Program-made: the position numbers and the translations under genes
Assembly (NCBI GenBank): GCA_016870365.1
Contig: VGBW01000004.1
Location: 56,949 to 120,948 of the forward strand
Origin: Actinomycetota bacterium
Lineage (GTDB): Bacteria; Actinomycetota; Actinomycetes; Nanopelagicales; Nanopelagicaceae
Length of the DNA: 64,000 nt
Direction: 5' to 3'
Shown here: positions 38,032-47,067 of the stretch, piece after piece
Layout: every line of letters starts with the position of its first letter
Position numbering within the stretch: position 1 is the first letter of the stretch
The notes under the pieces: model-generated
Told to the model about the DNA's origin: nothing
Database searches by the model: none
What the model saw: the letters and a program-made list of their open reading frames with translations, nothing else

Positions 38032-40088
38032 CTAGAGCTCTTCGCCATCGATTCCAGGCAAGCCTTAACTACTGCTTCCGCAGTAAATCCAAATTCCCTA
38101 AATAGAACGGATGCAGAGGCTGATGCTCCGTAGTGCTCTAGGCTAATGGCAACGCCAGCATCTCCGATAAATTCATGCCAGCCTTGAGCAATACCAGCTT
38201 CAACGCTTACTCGCGCCTTGACTGACTTGGGCATCAACGAATCTCTATACTCTTGATCCTGCTCTCTAAACCATTCTAGACATGGAGCGCTAATCACTCG
38301 CACCTTCTTGCCCTGCTGCATGAGAAGTTCACTTGCCTTAATGGCAATTGATACTTCAGAACCAGTAGCGATAATCAAAACATCAGGATTACCTACATCA
38401 TTAAGCGCATAGGCCCCTCGGCTCACTTCCGCTGTTGAACTATAAACACTTCGATCGATCACTGGCAGACTCTGTCTAGAAAGCAGCAATCCAGAGCACT
38501 TATCTCGCTTCATGATTTGAGTCCAGGCAGCAACAACTTCATTAGCGTCAGCAGGACGGATTACATCAAGTCCTGGAATACCTCGAAGGGCGGCAATATG
38601 TTCAACAGGCTGATGAGTCGGCCCATCCTCTCCAAGGCCAATAGAGTCATGGCTCCAAATAAATGTGACGGGTAATTTCATAAGGGCAGCAAGACGTATC
38701 GCCGCTCTCATGTAATCGCTAAAGACTAAGAAGGTTCCACCAAATGGGCGAGCCAGCCCATGAAGGGCGATTCCACTCAATATCGAACCCATCGCATGTT
38801 CTCGAACTCCAAAGTGAATGATTCGCCCATAAGGCGAAGCGCCTCTCATCTTGGATGAAGAGGGCAGAAATGATCCACCGCTTTCAATGCTGGTGTTATT
38901 GCTCTCAGCTAGGTCGGCAGATCCGCCAAGAATCTCAGGAAGTTTGGCAGCAAGCGCGTTTATGACATCACCAGAGGCTTTCCTGGTGGAAACCTCTTTA
39001 TCGCTACTAAAGGTTGGAAGATCAGCGCTCCAGTTGCTGGGAAGCTCGCGCTTTGTTAGACGCTCAAGCAAAGCTGCTTTCTTAGGATTGATGCTCTTCC
39101 ATTTGGAAAATTCTGTTTGCCACTCACTTCTCAATCTAGCGCTGCGCTCAATTACTTTTCTGACATGCTCTTGGATCTCTGTCGGGAAGTAGAAATCTTC
39201 TGCAGGAAGATCTAGCTCTATCTTTGTGGCTGCCACTTCCTCTGCTCCAAGGGCTGAGCCATGGGATTTAGCGGTATTTCGCGCCTTAGGAGCAGGCCAA
39301 GCGATCACACTTTTCAAGCGAATTAGAGTTGGTTTTTCAGTAATTGCAAGTGCTTCATCCATAGCTTTTTCAAAAGCAAGTCGATCAACATCGCCATCTT
39401 CTTTTGCGCCGACTTCGATTACATGCCAGCCATAGGAAAGATAACGCTTGGAAACATCTTCGGTGAAAGCGAAATGGGTGTCGCCTTCAATCGAGATGCG
39501 GTTATCATCATAAATTACCTTCAAGTTTCCTAGCTCTTGAACTCCAGCAAGAGAAGATGCTTCGGAGCTGACTCCCTCCTGCAGATCTCCATCGCTGCAG
39601 ATCACCCAGATGTTATGGTCAAAGACACTGCTTCCCATGGCAGCATCAGGATCTAGTAAACCTCTTTCATACCTTGACGCCATCGCCATTCCAACTGCAT
39701 TAGCTACTCCCTGTCCCAACGGGCCAGTAGTGGCTTCAACTCCCAGGGTATGGCCATACTCAGGATGCCCTGGAGTCAGTGAGCCCCAAGTTCTAAATGC
39801 TTTTAAATCAGCAAGGGTCAATCCATAACCAGCAAAAAAGAGTTGAATGTAGAGCGTCAATGAGGAGTGGCCACAGGAGAGTATGAATCTATCTCGGCCA
39901 ATCCAATTTGGGTCATTGGGATCATGGCGCAGGACGCGTTGAAAGAGGGTATAGGCAACAGGGGCTAAGGACATTGCAGTTCCCGGATGGCCATTTCCCA
40001 CTTTTTGCACCGCATCCATAGCAAGGGCTCGAGCGATGGCTACTGCCTTATCATCCAAATCTATCCAAGGCGCTTTCTCTGGTTGCAT
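38028..40088 (-). CDS. tkt: Transketolase
   Basis: Transketolase uses thiamine diphosphate and a divalent cation to transfer two-carbon units among pentose, hexose and tetrose phosphates. The 686-residue protein has the N-terminal GNGHPGTAMSLAPVAY, the TPP motif GDGDLQEGVSSEASSLAG with the matching DDNRIS further on, GVREHAMGSILSGIAL, and EDGPTHQPVEH, which holds catalytic and binding histidines. Its ATG shares one base with the ctaA stop (TAATG), and its stop overlaps tal by 4 nt. Confidence 0.98.
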   Translation of the reverse strand: MQPEKAPWIDLDDKAVAIARALAMDAVQKVGNGHPGTAMSLAPVAYTLFQRVLRHDPNDPNWIGRDRFILSCGHSSLTLYIQLFFAGYGLTLADLKAFRTWGSLTPGHPEYGHTLGVEATTGPLGQGVANAVGMAMASRYERGLLDPDAAMGSSVFDHNIWVICSDGDLQEGVSSEASSLAGVQELGNLKVIYDDNRISIEGDTHFAFTEDVSKRYLSYGWHVIEVGAKEDGDVDRLAFEKAMDEALAITEKPTLIRLKSVIAWPAPKARNTAKSHGSALGAEEVAATKIELDLPAEDFYFPTEIQEHVRKVIERSARLRSEWQTEFSKWKSINPKKAALLERLTKRELPSNWSADLPTFSSDKEVSTRKASGDVINALAAKLPEILGGSADLAESNNTSIESGGSFLPSSSKMRGASPYGRIIHFGVREHAMGSILSGIALHGLARPFGGTFLVFSDYMRAAIRLAALMKLPVTFIWSHDSIGLGEDGPTHQPVEHIAALRGIPGLDVIRPADANEVVAAWTQIMKRDKCSGLLLSRQSLPVIDRSVYSSTAEVSRGAYALNDVGNPDVLIIATGSEVSIAIKASELLMQQGKKVRVISAPCLEWFREQDQEYRDSLMPKSVKARVSVEAGIAQGWHEFIGDAGVAISLEHYGASASASVLFREFGFTAEAVVKACLESMAKSSR

Positions 40089-40996
40089 TACAACTCTTTC
40101 CGGGCGATCAGATTAGCGCCGAGATTACTAGAGATGAATAAGTTCCAAGCGGATAACCACACCGCAAGAGATCCAATCACGTGAGCTGCAACTAGGGCCT
40201 CTGGCAACTTAGTGAAATATTGGATGTATCCAATACCGCCTTGAGCAAGAGCCACGATTAGAAATATCTGGGCCCTCCTTGCCAGGATCTCTCGAGCCTG
40301 ACCGGTCAAACCAAGGCGGATCGCGATTATTAGAGCGATACTCACTCCCAGCAGAGCAATTACCAAATCTGCATGAATCCAAGCCATAGTTCGTGATTCA
40401 AGGTTGAATCTCTCAGCTACGCTATCTCCAGCATGAGGTCCACTCCCAGTAACAATGGTTCCAGCGATTAGCACAGAAGAGGTGAGTGCAAGATGAAGCC
40501 AAATTAATCTTGAAACCATCGGAATTACCGTAACTTCAGTCGGGCTCTTGCCATGAGCTCTCTGGCGAAGCGACAGGGCGCCAGCGATAAGAATAGTTGA
40601 GAGCAAGAAATGGGCAGCGACGGTTGCCGGATTAAGGGCAGTTAGAACGGTAATTCCACCGAGAGCTCCTTGGGTCAGAATTCCTACTATCTGCAGGGAA
40701 CCTAACCTTCCTAACTCACGCCTTCCACTCCTAAAAATGGCAACCATTAAAGCCAGCGCATTCAATAGGAGAAGAAAGGTAAGAAGGCGATTGCCAAATT
40801 CAATCCAGGCATGAAGCGGAGCCTCTGGCTGATCAGCGGTTGGGGTGTAGGAGCCTGGAGTGCACTCCGGCCATGTTGAGCAACCAAGACCTGAACCGCT
40901 AATCCGGACCAGAGCTCCAGTAAAGACAATTGCCGATTGGGTAAAGACCATAAGGGAGGAGAGCTTTAGGAGGGCTCGGCTGGCAGTTGGGGCCAC
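40088..40996 (-). CDS. ctaA: Heme A synthase (COX15/CtaA family)
   Basis: CtaA oxidises the C8 methyl of heme O to a formyl group, giving the heme A used by aa3-type cytochrome oxidase. The 302-residue integral membrane protein has about eight helices. The first loop holds VRISGSGLGCSTWPECTPGS, the usual cysteine-containing segment, and heme-ligand histidines appear in LHAWIEFGNRLLTF and VAAHFLLST, with more in the second half. The GTG start (40994-40996) has TAGGGT on the same strand ending 6 nt upstream, suggesting a leaderless mRNA, and is covered by a dyad. ctaB, the heme O synthase often beside tkt, is not here. SURF1 lies about 8 kb away. Confidence 0.92.
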   Translation of the reverse strand: MAPTASRALLKLSSLMVFTQSAIVFTGALVRISGSGLGCSTWPECTPGSYTPTADQPEAPLHAWIEFGNRLLTFLLLLNALALMVAIFRSGRRELGRLGSLQIVGILTQGALGGITVLTALNPATVAAHFLLSTILIAGALSLRQRAHGKSPTEVTVIPMVSRLIWLHLALTSSVLIAGTIVTGSGPHAGDSVAERFNLESRTMAWIHADLVIALLGVSIALIIAIRLGLTGQAREILARRAQIFLIVALAQGGIGYIQYFTKLPEALVAAHVIGSLAVWLSAWNLFISSNLGANLIARKEL

Positions 40997-41002
40997 GGCC
41001 CA

Positions 41003-41008
41003 ACCCTA
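41003..41008 (-). promoter_or_regulatory. Candidate -10 for leaderless ctaA
   Basis: On the minus strand this reads TAGGGT and ends exactly 6 nt before the ctaA GTG. The dyad GTTGGG (40986-40991) / CCCAAC (40999-41004) overlaps it. Confidence 0.35.
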
Positions 41009-41050
41009 GAGCGAGCGGGGGGGCTTTGAAGTGGCGTTTGACCATGAATT

Positions 41051-41067
41051 ACGCAACACTTGCGTTG
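41051..41067 (+). promoter_or_regulatory. Candidate SufR operator
   Basis: The stretch contains CAAC-N6-GTTG (41054-41067), the form reported for cyanobacterial SufR sites, and also a 15-bp palindrome ACGCAACACTTGCGT (41051-41065, 6-bp arms). It lies at the head of sufR and ends on the GTG at 41067, in line with autoregulation. Confidence 0.5.
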
Positions 41068-41771
41068 TGAAATCCACCCTAGCACCGTCCGAGGACCTAA
41101 GAACCAGGGACCAGGTCGCCCGAGCCATTTTGGAAAATGGCCCCTCGACTGCTGTCGCCTTGGCAAGATCTCTTGGTCTCACCCCAGCTGGAATTAGACG
41201 GCATCTTGACTTCTTAGTGGGCGAAGGAATCTTAGAAGAGCGAGAGCCGCATGTTAGAAGCACAGGTCTTAGGGGTCGACCCTCCAAAGTATTTGTGATG
41301 AGCGATAGGGGACGTGAAAGATTTGAACATTCCTATGATGATCTTGCAGTCTCTGCTCTGAGATATATGGCGGCAAGTGCTGGGGCGCATCTAGTCGATG
41401 GATTTGCCAAGCATCGCGCGGAGGAAATTATTCGCAGATCCTCTAAAACTATCAGTGAAACAAGGACTGCAATCGATGGATTAGAAAAATTCCTAAGCGA
41501 TGAAGGTTATGCTGCAAATGTCCATCCGAAAGGGATGGGTCTTGAGCTCTGTCAACACCATTGTCCCATAGCCCATGTTGCTGCTGAGTACCCGCAGCTA
41601 TGTGAGCAGGAGACTGCAGCATTTTCCAAGATCTTAGGAACCCATGTCCAGCGCCTGGCAACAATTGCTCATGGCGATGGAGTCTGCACCACCTTCATTC
41701 CCCAATTAGGAAATAGAGCGGAGAAAACAGAGAAAACCCAGAGTAGGAATAGAAAGCAGGATAAAGGATGA
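41067..41771 (+). CDS. sufR: Fe-S cluster-sensing transcriptional repressor SufR
   Basis: SufR represses the suf operon when Fe-S clusters are plentiful. From GTG 41067 it has 234 residues: a winged helix-turn-helix (about 10-75: [19 protein letters not shown]) and a C-terminal half with the cluster-binding cysteines CQHHC, a third Cys 12 residues later (YPQLCEQE) and a fourth near HGDGVC. The start is uncertain: an in-frame GTG at 41031 would add 12 residues and has only a poly-G tract upstream; I prefer 41067 because the conserved domain begins soon after. The gene is divergent from ctaA and overlaps sufB as ATGA, so repressor and target are co-transcribed. Confidence 0.9.
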   Translation: MKSTLAPSEDLRTRDQVARAILENGPSTAVALARSLGLTPAGIRRHLDFLVGEGILEEREPHVRSTGLRGRPSKVFVMSDRGRERFEHSYDDLAVSALRYMAASAGAHLVDGFAKHRAEEIIRRSSKTISETRTAIDGLEKFLSDEGYAANVHPKGMGLELCQHHCPIAHVAAEYPQLCEQETAAFSKILGTHVQRLATIAHGDGVCTTFIPQLGNRAEKTEKTQSRNRKQDKG

Positions 41772-43180
41772 GTCAGATTGCCCACCCAGAATTAGAGGGA
41801 ATCGGAAACTACGAGTTCGGTTGGTCGGATAAGAATGATGCCGGTGCCAATAGCAAACGTGGTCTAAACGAAGAGGTAGTTAGAGATATCTCGGCGCAAA
41901 AAGGCGAGCCTGAATGGATGCTTGAGCTGCGCCTTAAGGGTTTATCACTCTTTGACAGAAAGCCCATGCCAAGCTGGGGATCTGATCTATCTGGAATCAA
42001 GTTTGACACCATCAAGTACTTCGTTCGCTCAACAGAGAAGCAAGCCACCTCCTGGGAAGACCTACCCGAAGATATTAAGAATACATATGACCGCCTTGGT
42101 ATTCCGGAGGCTGAAAAACAACGCCTGGTGGCCGGAGTTGCGGCACAGTATGAATCGGAGGTGGTCTATCACTCAATCCGTGAGGATCTAGAGAAACAAG
42201 GAGTCATATTCCTTGACACAGATACGGCCCTAAGAGAGCATGAAGACATCTTCAAAGAGTTCTTTGGCTCAGTAATTCCTGTTGGTGATAATAAGTTTGC
42301 AGCTCTTAATACCGCAGTCTGGTCCGGTGGCTCATTTGTATATATTCCAAAGGGAGTTCATGTTGAGATCCCACTTCAGGCATATTTCAGGATCAACACC
42401 GAGAATATGGGCCAATTCGAAAGAACTCTGATTATTGCCGATGAGGGTTCATATGTTCACTATGTCGAGGGCTGCACTGCTCCGATTTACTCATCTGATT
42501 CCCTTCATTCAGCTGTTGTGGAAATTATTGTTAGAAAGAATGCCCGCGTTCGCTACACCACGATTCAGAATTGGTCGAATAACGTCTATAACTTGGTGAC
42601 CAAGCGTGCTATCTGCGAAGAGGGTGCCACGATGGAGTGGATTGATGGAAATATCGGCTCAAAGGTCACTATGAAGTATCCCGCTGTTTTTATGATGGGT
42701 GAACATTCAAAGGGCGAAACACTGTCGATCGCTTTTGCCGGAGAGGGACAACACCAAGATGCGGGAGCCAAAATGGTTCATGCCGCCCCACACACTTCAT
42801 CCACGATTATCTCTAAATCCGTTGCGCGTGGTGGCGGAAGAACCAGCTATCGCGGATTGGTCCAAGTCAAAGAAGGAGCGCATCACGCCAAGAGCACCGT
42901 AAAGTGTGATGCGCTCTTGATCGACAACATCTCTCGATCTGATACTTATCCCTACGTTGATGTCCGTGAAGATGATGTGACTATGGGCCATGAAGCCACA
43001 GTTTCAAAGATCAGCGATGATCAGCTCTTTTATCTAATGTCTCGTGGTCTTGAAGAAGACGAAGCTATGGCCATGATTGTACGCGGCTTCATTGAGCCAA
43101 TTGCGAGAGAGCTTCCGATGGAATATGCCCTAGAGCTCAACCGCTTAATTGAGATGCAGATGGAAGGCTCGGTCGGCTAG
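41768..43180 (+). CDS. sufB: Fe-S cluster assembly scaffold SufB
   Basis: SufB is the core scaffold of the SufBC2D complex on which Fe-S clusters are built. The 470-residue protein has the family's [20 protein letters not shown] segment ([19 protein letters not shown]), a beta-helix core ([21 protein letters not shown], broken here for length) and the conserved region around [18 protein letters not shown] holding the cysteine thought to accept sulfur, followed by [20 protein letters not shown]. Start and stop overlap sufR (4 nt) and sufD (1 nt, TAGTG). It should act in the cytoplasm with SufC and SufD. Confidence 0.97.
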   Translation: MSQIAHPELEGIGNYEFGWSDKNDAGANSKRGLNEEVVRDISAQKGEPEWMLELRLKGLSLFDRKPMPSWGSDLSGIKFDTIKYFVRSTEKQATSWEDLPEDIKNTYDRLGIPEAEKQRLVAGVAAQYESEVVYHSIREDLEKQGVIFLDTDTALREHEDIFKEFFGSVIPVGDNKFAALNTAVWSGGSFVYIPKGVHVEIPLQAYFRINTENMGQFERTLIIADEGSYVHYVEGCTAPIYSSDSLHSAVVEIIVRKNARVRYTTIQNWSNNVYNLVTKRAICEEGATMEWIDGNIGSKVTMKYPAVFMMGEHSKGETLSIAFAGEGQHQDAGAKMVHAAPHTSSTIISKSVARGGGRTSYRGLVQVKEGAHHAKSTVKCDALLIDNISRSDTYPYVDVREDDVTMGHEATVSKISDDQLFYLMSRGLEEDEAMAMIVRGFIEPIARELPMEYALELNRLIEMQMEGSVG

Positions 43181-44268
43181 TGAGCAGCGCCCTACCGACA
43201 GAATATTTAACTCCAACTGGTCGAGAGGAGGCCTGGCGCTTTACTCCTTTGAAGCGAATTGCCGGTCTTCATGATCCAGCGGTGAGCGTTGTCGATCGAA
43301 TCTCAATTGAGCTATTTGGCAAGGCTAGAGCTGGCTTCGATATTTCAACTGCGAAGGCAAGTGAACTCCCGGCAAGATCAATCACAACTGATGCCATAGT
43401 TCAGCGCCTTCGAAGTGAAGTCACTGAGGTTCTCCACCTAAAGATTGACAATGAGGCAGTAGTAAGTGAGCCAATCCTATTGAAGCGCAACGCCGGAGGT
43501 TCTGGAGAGTTCTCAAGAACCGTAATTACCGCAGGGGCCCATAGCAAAGCGAGCGTGATTGTTGAAAATACTGGCGATGGGATCATTGGCGAAGAAATTG
43601 AAATCAGAGTTGAGGCTGGAGCTAGCCTAACTTTCATCACCTTGCAGGAATGGGGACAGAACGCAGTTCATATGGGGCGCCATCATGCAATTGTGGGAAG
43701 AGATGCCAATTTTAGATCCATTACCGTGACCATTGGGGGTTCTTTGGTTCGCCTCTTGCCAACGGTTGAGTACTCCGATCAAGGAAGCGCAGCTGAGCTC
43801 TGGGGAATCTATTTTGCGACCGATGGCCAGCATCTAGAGCACCGAGTCTTTATCGATCACGGTATTCCCAGAGCCAAATCTCGTGTTAATTACAAAGGCG
43901 TTCTAGCAGGTGATGGAGCTAGAACTGTTTGGATTGGCGATGTATTCATTAGACATAATGCTGAAGGAACTGACACCTATGAACTCAACAAGAATCTTCT
44001 TCTCTCAGATGGGGCTCGGGCAGATTCAGTTCCCAACCTAGAAATTGAGACTGGTGAAATAGTGGGCGCAGGACATGCCAGCACCACGGGAAGATTTGAT
44101 GATGAGCAACTCTTCTATTTGATGTCTCGTGGCATCTCTATGAACGAGGCTAGGCGTCTAGTGATAAGAGGCTTCTTCACTGAAATAGTCGACAAAATTG
44201 GCGACGAAGTTATTCAGGAGCGTCTAATGACTCAGATTGATAGCCAGCTAGAGAAACTGGGGGCATAG
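43180..44268 (+). CDS. sufD: Fe-S cluster assembly protein SufD
   Basis: SufD is the SufB paralogue that completes the SufBC2D scaffold and is needed for iron entry. The 362 residues show the shared C-terminal beta-helix block: HRVFIDHGIPRAKSRVNYKG, then LEIETGEIVGAGHASTTGRF and [20 protein letters not shown], ending with the helix pair typical of the family. The N-terminal part begins with GREEAWRFTPLKRI, a common SufD opening. GTG 43180 uses the last base of the sufB stop. The Rieske ferredoxin gene starts immediately after its stop. Confidence 0.95.
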   Translation: MSSALPTEYLTPTGREEAWRFTPLKRIAGLHDPAVSVVDRISIELFGKARAGFDISTAKASELPARSITTDAIVQRLRSEVTEVLHLKIDNEAVVSEPILLKRNAGGSGEFSRTVITAGAHSKASVIVENTGDGIIGEEIEIRVEAGASLTFITLQEWGQNAVHMGRHHAIVGRDANFRSITVTIGGSLVRLLPTVEYSDQGSAAELWGIYFATDGQHLEHRVFIDHGIPRAKSRVNYKGVLAGDGARTVWIGDVFIRHNAEGTDTYELNKNLLLSDGARADSVPNLEIETGEIVGAGHASTTGRFDDEQLFYLMSRGISMNEARRLVIRGFFTEIVDKIGDEVIQERLMTQIDSQLEKLGA

Positions 44269-44577
44269 ATGGAATCAATTGAGATCAAAGTAGATCGACT
44301 CCAGGACTCCCAGCCAGTTAAGTTCACACTCGGCTCAGAGGATGTATGTGTGGCAAGGATTGGTGATGAGGTCTTTGCAGTAGCTGACATCTGTAGCCAC
44401 GCTGAAGCGTCACTATCTGAGGGTGAGATTAGCGACTACAAAATCGGATGTTGGCTCCATGGGGCCGAATTTGATCTAAGAAGTGGGGAAGTGCTTGCCC
44501 CGCCTGCTCTTGATGCTATTGAAACATTTGCAGTAGTTCGTGATGGAGACACTGTCACGATATCAAAGAAGAGATAA
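44269..44577 (+). CDS. Rieske [2Fe-2S] ferredoxin of the suf cluster
   Basis: A 102-residue soluble Rieske protein similar to the ferredoxin subunits of ring-hydroxylating dioxygenases. The four ligands are all present: Cys42 and His44 in ICSHAEASL, Cys61 and His64 in GCWLHGAEFDL. There is no oxygenase or reductase nearby. Its place between sufD and sufC, with no spacer after sufD, is shared by many actinobacterial suf operons, so an electron-transfer role in cluster assembly is inferred rather than known. sufC begins 19 nt later with a good Shine-Dalgarno. Confidence 0.9.
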   Translation: MESIEIKVDRLQDSQPVKFTLGSEDVCVARIGDEVFAVADICSHAEASLSEGEISDYKIGCWLHGAEFDLRSGEVLAPPALDAIETFAVVRDGDTVTISKKR

Positions 44578-44596
44578 CCCTAAGGAGCAAGTTGCG

Positions 44597-45349
44597 ATGG
44601 CACAACTAGTAATTAGGGATCTTGAGGTAAGCGTTGAAGGTGAGAGTGGATCCCTTGAGATTCTCCGCGGTGTCGATCTAACGGTTAACTCAGGTGAAGT
44701 TCACGCGATTATGGGTCCTAACGGCTCCGGTAAATCGACGCTTGCCTACTCCATCGCAGGTCATCCAAAGTACAGCGTCATCGGTGGATCAGTAACACTT
44801 GATGGAGTAGATGTGCTTGAGATGAGCGTTGATGAGCGAGCCAAGGCAGGGCTATTCCTTGCGATGCAATACCCAGTTGAGGTGCCAGGGGTATCGGTCG
44901 CCAACTTTTTAAGGGCTGCAGCAACAGCCCTGCGCGGTGAGGCTCCAAAGGTGAGAACTTGGGTTGGAGAAGTTAAGGAGGCGATGAGTAGACTCTCCAT
45001 CGATCCTGCCTTCTCAGAGCGAAGCGTTAATGAAGGATTTTCTGGAGGAGAGAAGAAGCGCCTTGAGATCCTGCAGATGAAAGTACTTAGGCCAAAGATC
45101 GCAATCTTGGATGAAACAGATTCAGGACTTGATATTGATGCGCTAAGGATTGTATCTGATGGAGTTAATCGCGTTAAGGGCGAACAGAACCTAGGAATCA
45201 TGTTGATTACTCACTACACCCGAATCCTTCGCTATATAAAGCCAGACTACGTACATGTCTTTGCTGGCGGAAAGATTGTTGAAGAAGGCGGACCGGAGCT
45301 TGCTGACCGACTAGAAGAGAAAGGTTATGCGCAATACGCCAAGGCGTAA
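44597..45349 (+). CDS. sufC: Fe-S cluster assembly ATPase SufC
   Basis: SufC is the ABC-type ATPase that drives conformational change in SufBC2D. The 250-residue protein has Walker A GPNGSGKSTLAYSIAG near residue 35, signature FSGGEKKRLEILQM, Walker B IAILDETDSGLDIDAL, and the H-loop in LITHYTRIL, all as in SufC rather than transporter ATPases. ATG 44597 is chosen because AAGGAG lies at 44582-44587; a longer reading frame from 44540 overlaps the ferredoxin gene and adds a non-conserved segment. sufS starts 10 nt after its stop. Confidence 0.97.
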   Translation: MAQLVIRDLEVSVEGESGSLEILRGVDLTVNSGEVHAIMGPNGSGKSTLAYSIAGHPKYSVIGGSVTLDGVDVLEMSVDERAKAGLFLAMQYPVEVPGVSVANFLRAAATALRGEAPKVRTWVGEVKEAMSRLSIDPAFSERSVNEGFSGGEKKRLEILQMKVLRPKIAILDETDSGLDIDALRIVSDGVNRVKGEQNLGIMLITHYTRILRYIKPDYVHVFAGGKIVEEGGPELADRLEEKGYAQYAKA

Positions 45350-45359
45350 GCGCTATCTT

Positions 45360-46613
45360 GTGTCGAGATTAAATCTCTCAGCCATCAAGGCCGAGTTTCC
45401 TATCCTTAGGCGCGAGATTCGTGGCAAAAATCGCCTTATCTATCTAGATAGTGGCGCCACATCCCAAAAGCCAAACTCGGTGATGGCTGCTGAGCGAGAC
45501 TTCTACGAGAACCATAATGCAGCAGTCCATAGGGGTGCGTATCAATTGGCAGAGGAAGCAACGGAGCTTTATGAAGGGGCTCGAGCAAAAGTTGCTGGCT
45601 TTATCAACGCAGATATCGATGAGGTCATATTCACAAAGTCAGCAACCGAGAGCATAAACACAATCGCTTACTCGCTAGGAAGTGCCAAAGCAGGGACAAG
45701 GTTTCATATTAGGGCAGGTGACCGCATTGTTGTTTCGGAGATGGAGCATCATGCCAATCTAATCCCATGGCAGGAGCTCGCTTCTCGCACTGGTGCTGAG
45801 CTAGTTTGGTTTAAGGTTAGTGAAGAGGGACGCTTAGATACCTCTAACATTGATGAATTGATTAATGAGAGAACCAAGGTGGTAGCTCTCACCCATCAAT
45901 CAAATGTCCTAGGAACCATAGTTCCGCTAGATCAAATAACAGCGAAAGCTCACAGCGTTGGGGCGCTATTTGTTCTGGATGCCTGCCAATCAGTTCCCCA
46001 TTACAAAGTTGATGCAAAGGCATTGATGGTCGACTTCATCGCTTTTTCAGGCCATAAGATGTTAGGACCAACCGGAGTTGGAATTCTCTGGGGCAAGAAG
46101 GATCTTCTTGATGAAATGCCTCCCTTCTTAACCGGTGGGTCGATGATTGAAACAGTCACTATGGAGGGTGCTACATACCTTGATGCCCCGAAGCGGTTTG
46201 AGGCTGGAGTCCCGAATATGGCTCAAGCTATCGGGCTCGGCGCGGCAGTGGAGTATCTAAATGCTCTTGGCCTTGATGATATTCACGCGCATGAAGTCGA
46301 GTTAACAAAGAGAGCACTTGAAGGCTTGCAGAGCATTACGGGCCTATCGATTATCGGACCAAAAGATCTAGAGATGCGTGGGGGAGTGGTTTCATTTGCA
46401 GTCCAAGGTATCCATCCACATGATTTAGGGCAAGCTCTAGACCAATATGGCATTGCAGTAAGAACTGGTCATCACTGCGCATGGCCCTTGATGAGACGCT
46501 TTAAGACCATTGCCACAACCCGTGCTTCTTTCTATCTTTATAACGACTTTGATGACATTGAAGCACTGATTGATGGAGTAGAGCGAGCTAGAAAGTATTT
46601 CCAGAGTCGATAA
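45360..46613 (+). CDS. sufS: Cysteine desulfurase SufS
   Basis: SufS is a class II PLP cysteine desulfurase that strips sulfur from L-cysteine as an enzyme persulfide. The 417-residue protein has IYLDSGATSQKP near the N-terminus, the ATESINTIAYSLG region, the PLP lysine Lys233 in SGHKMLGPTGVGILWGK and the catalytic Cys373 in RTGHHCAWP. GTG 45360 gives the usual N-terminus (SRLNLSAIKAEFPIL); an ATG at 45327 inside sufC is possible but would add 11 basic residues. It passes sulfur to SufU, whose start shares one base with its stop. Confidence 0.95.
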   Translation: MSRLNLSAIKAEFPILRREIRGKNRLIYLDSGATSQKPNSVMAAERDFYENHNAAVHRGAYQLAEEATELYEGARAKVAGFINADIDEVIFTKSATESINTIAYSLGSAKAGTRFHIRAGDRIVVSEMEHHANLIPWQELASRTGAELVWFKVSEEGRLDTSNIDELINERTKVVALTHQSNVLGTIVPLDQITAKAHSVGALFVLDACQSVPHYKVDAKALMVDFIAFSGHKMLGPTGVGILWGKKDLLDEMPPFLTGGSMIETVTMEGATYLDAPKRFEAGVPNMAQAIGLGAAVEYLNALGLDDIHAHEVELTKRALEGLQSITGLSIIGPKDLEMRGGVVSFAVQGIHPHDLGQALDQYGIAVRTGHHCAWPLMRRFKTIATTRASFYLYNDFDDIEALIDGVERARKYFQSR

Positions 46614-47065
46614 TGGAACTAGATTCTCTCTATCAAGAAGTCATTTTTGAGCACTATAGACGGCCCCTAAACAAAGCGCTGAAGCCTAATCCCACTATTC
46701 AAGTTCGCCACACAAACACCTCTTGTGGAGATGAAATAACTCTAAATCTTCATACCGATGGCAAGAAAATAATCGAGGTTTCTTGGGATGGAATCGGCTG
46801 CTCGATCTCGCAAGCAGGCACCTCAGTAGTTTCAGACCTTGTCATAGGAAGGCAAATCGATGAGGTGCTACAAATAATCGAAGCATTTCAGGCGATGATT
46901 CTCAGCAAGGGATCGGATTCTGGAGATGAGAAGCTAATCGGTGATGGCGTAGCCTTTGCTGGAGTGTCCAAGTTTCCAGCTAGAGTAAAGTGTGCCCTAT
47001 TGGGATGGATGGCAACTAAGGATGCAATACTTCAGGCGAGATGCAGTGATGGTGAAGGGAAGTAG
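46613..47065 (+). CDS. sufU: Fe-S assembly sulfurtransferase SufU
   Basis: SufU is a zinc-dependent sulfur acceptor that takes the persulfide from SufS and hands it to SufB. The 150-residue protein has the IscU-like fold with zinc ligands Cys38 and Asp40 (SCGDE), Cys63 (GCSIS) and Cys127 (VKCALL). The insertion around residues 95-118 is the usual SufU-specific segment that separates it from IscU. TAATG overlap with sufS indicates coupled translation. sufT follows 2 nt after its stop. Confidence 0.95.
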   Translation: MELDSLYQEVIFEHYRRPLNKALKPNPTIQVRHTNTSCGDEITLNLHTDGKKIIEVSWDGIGCSISQAGTSVVSDLVIGRQIDEVLQIIEAFQAMILSKGSDSGDEKLIGDGVAFAGVSKFPARVKCALLGWMATKDAILQARCSDGEGK

Positions 47066-47067
47066 AA

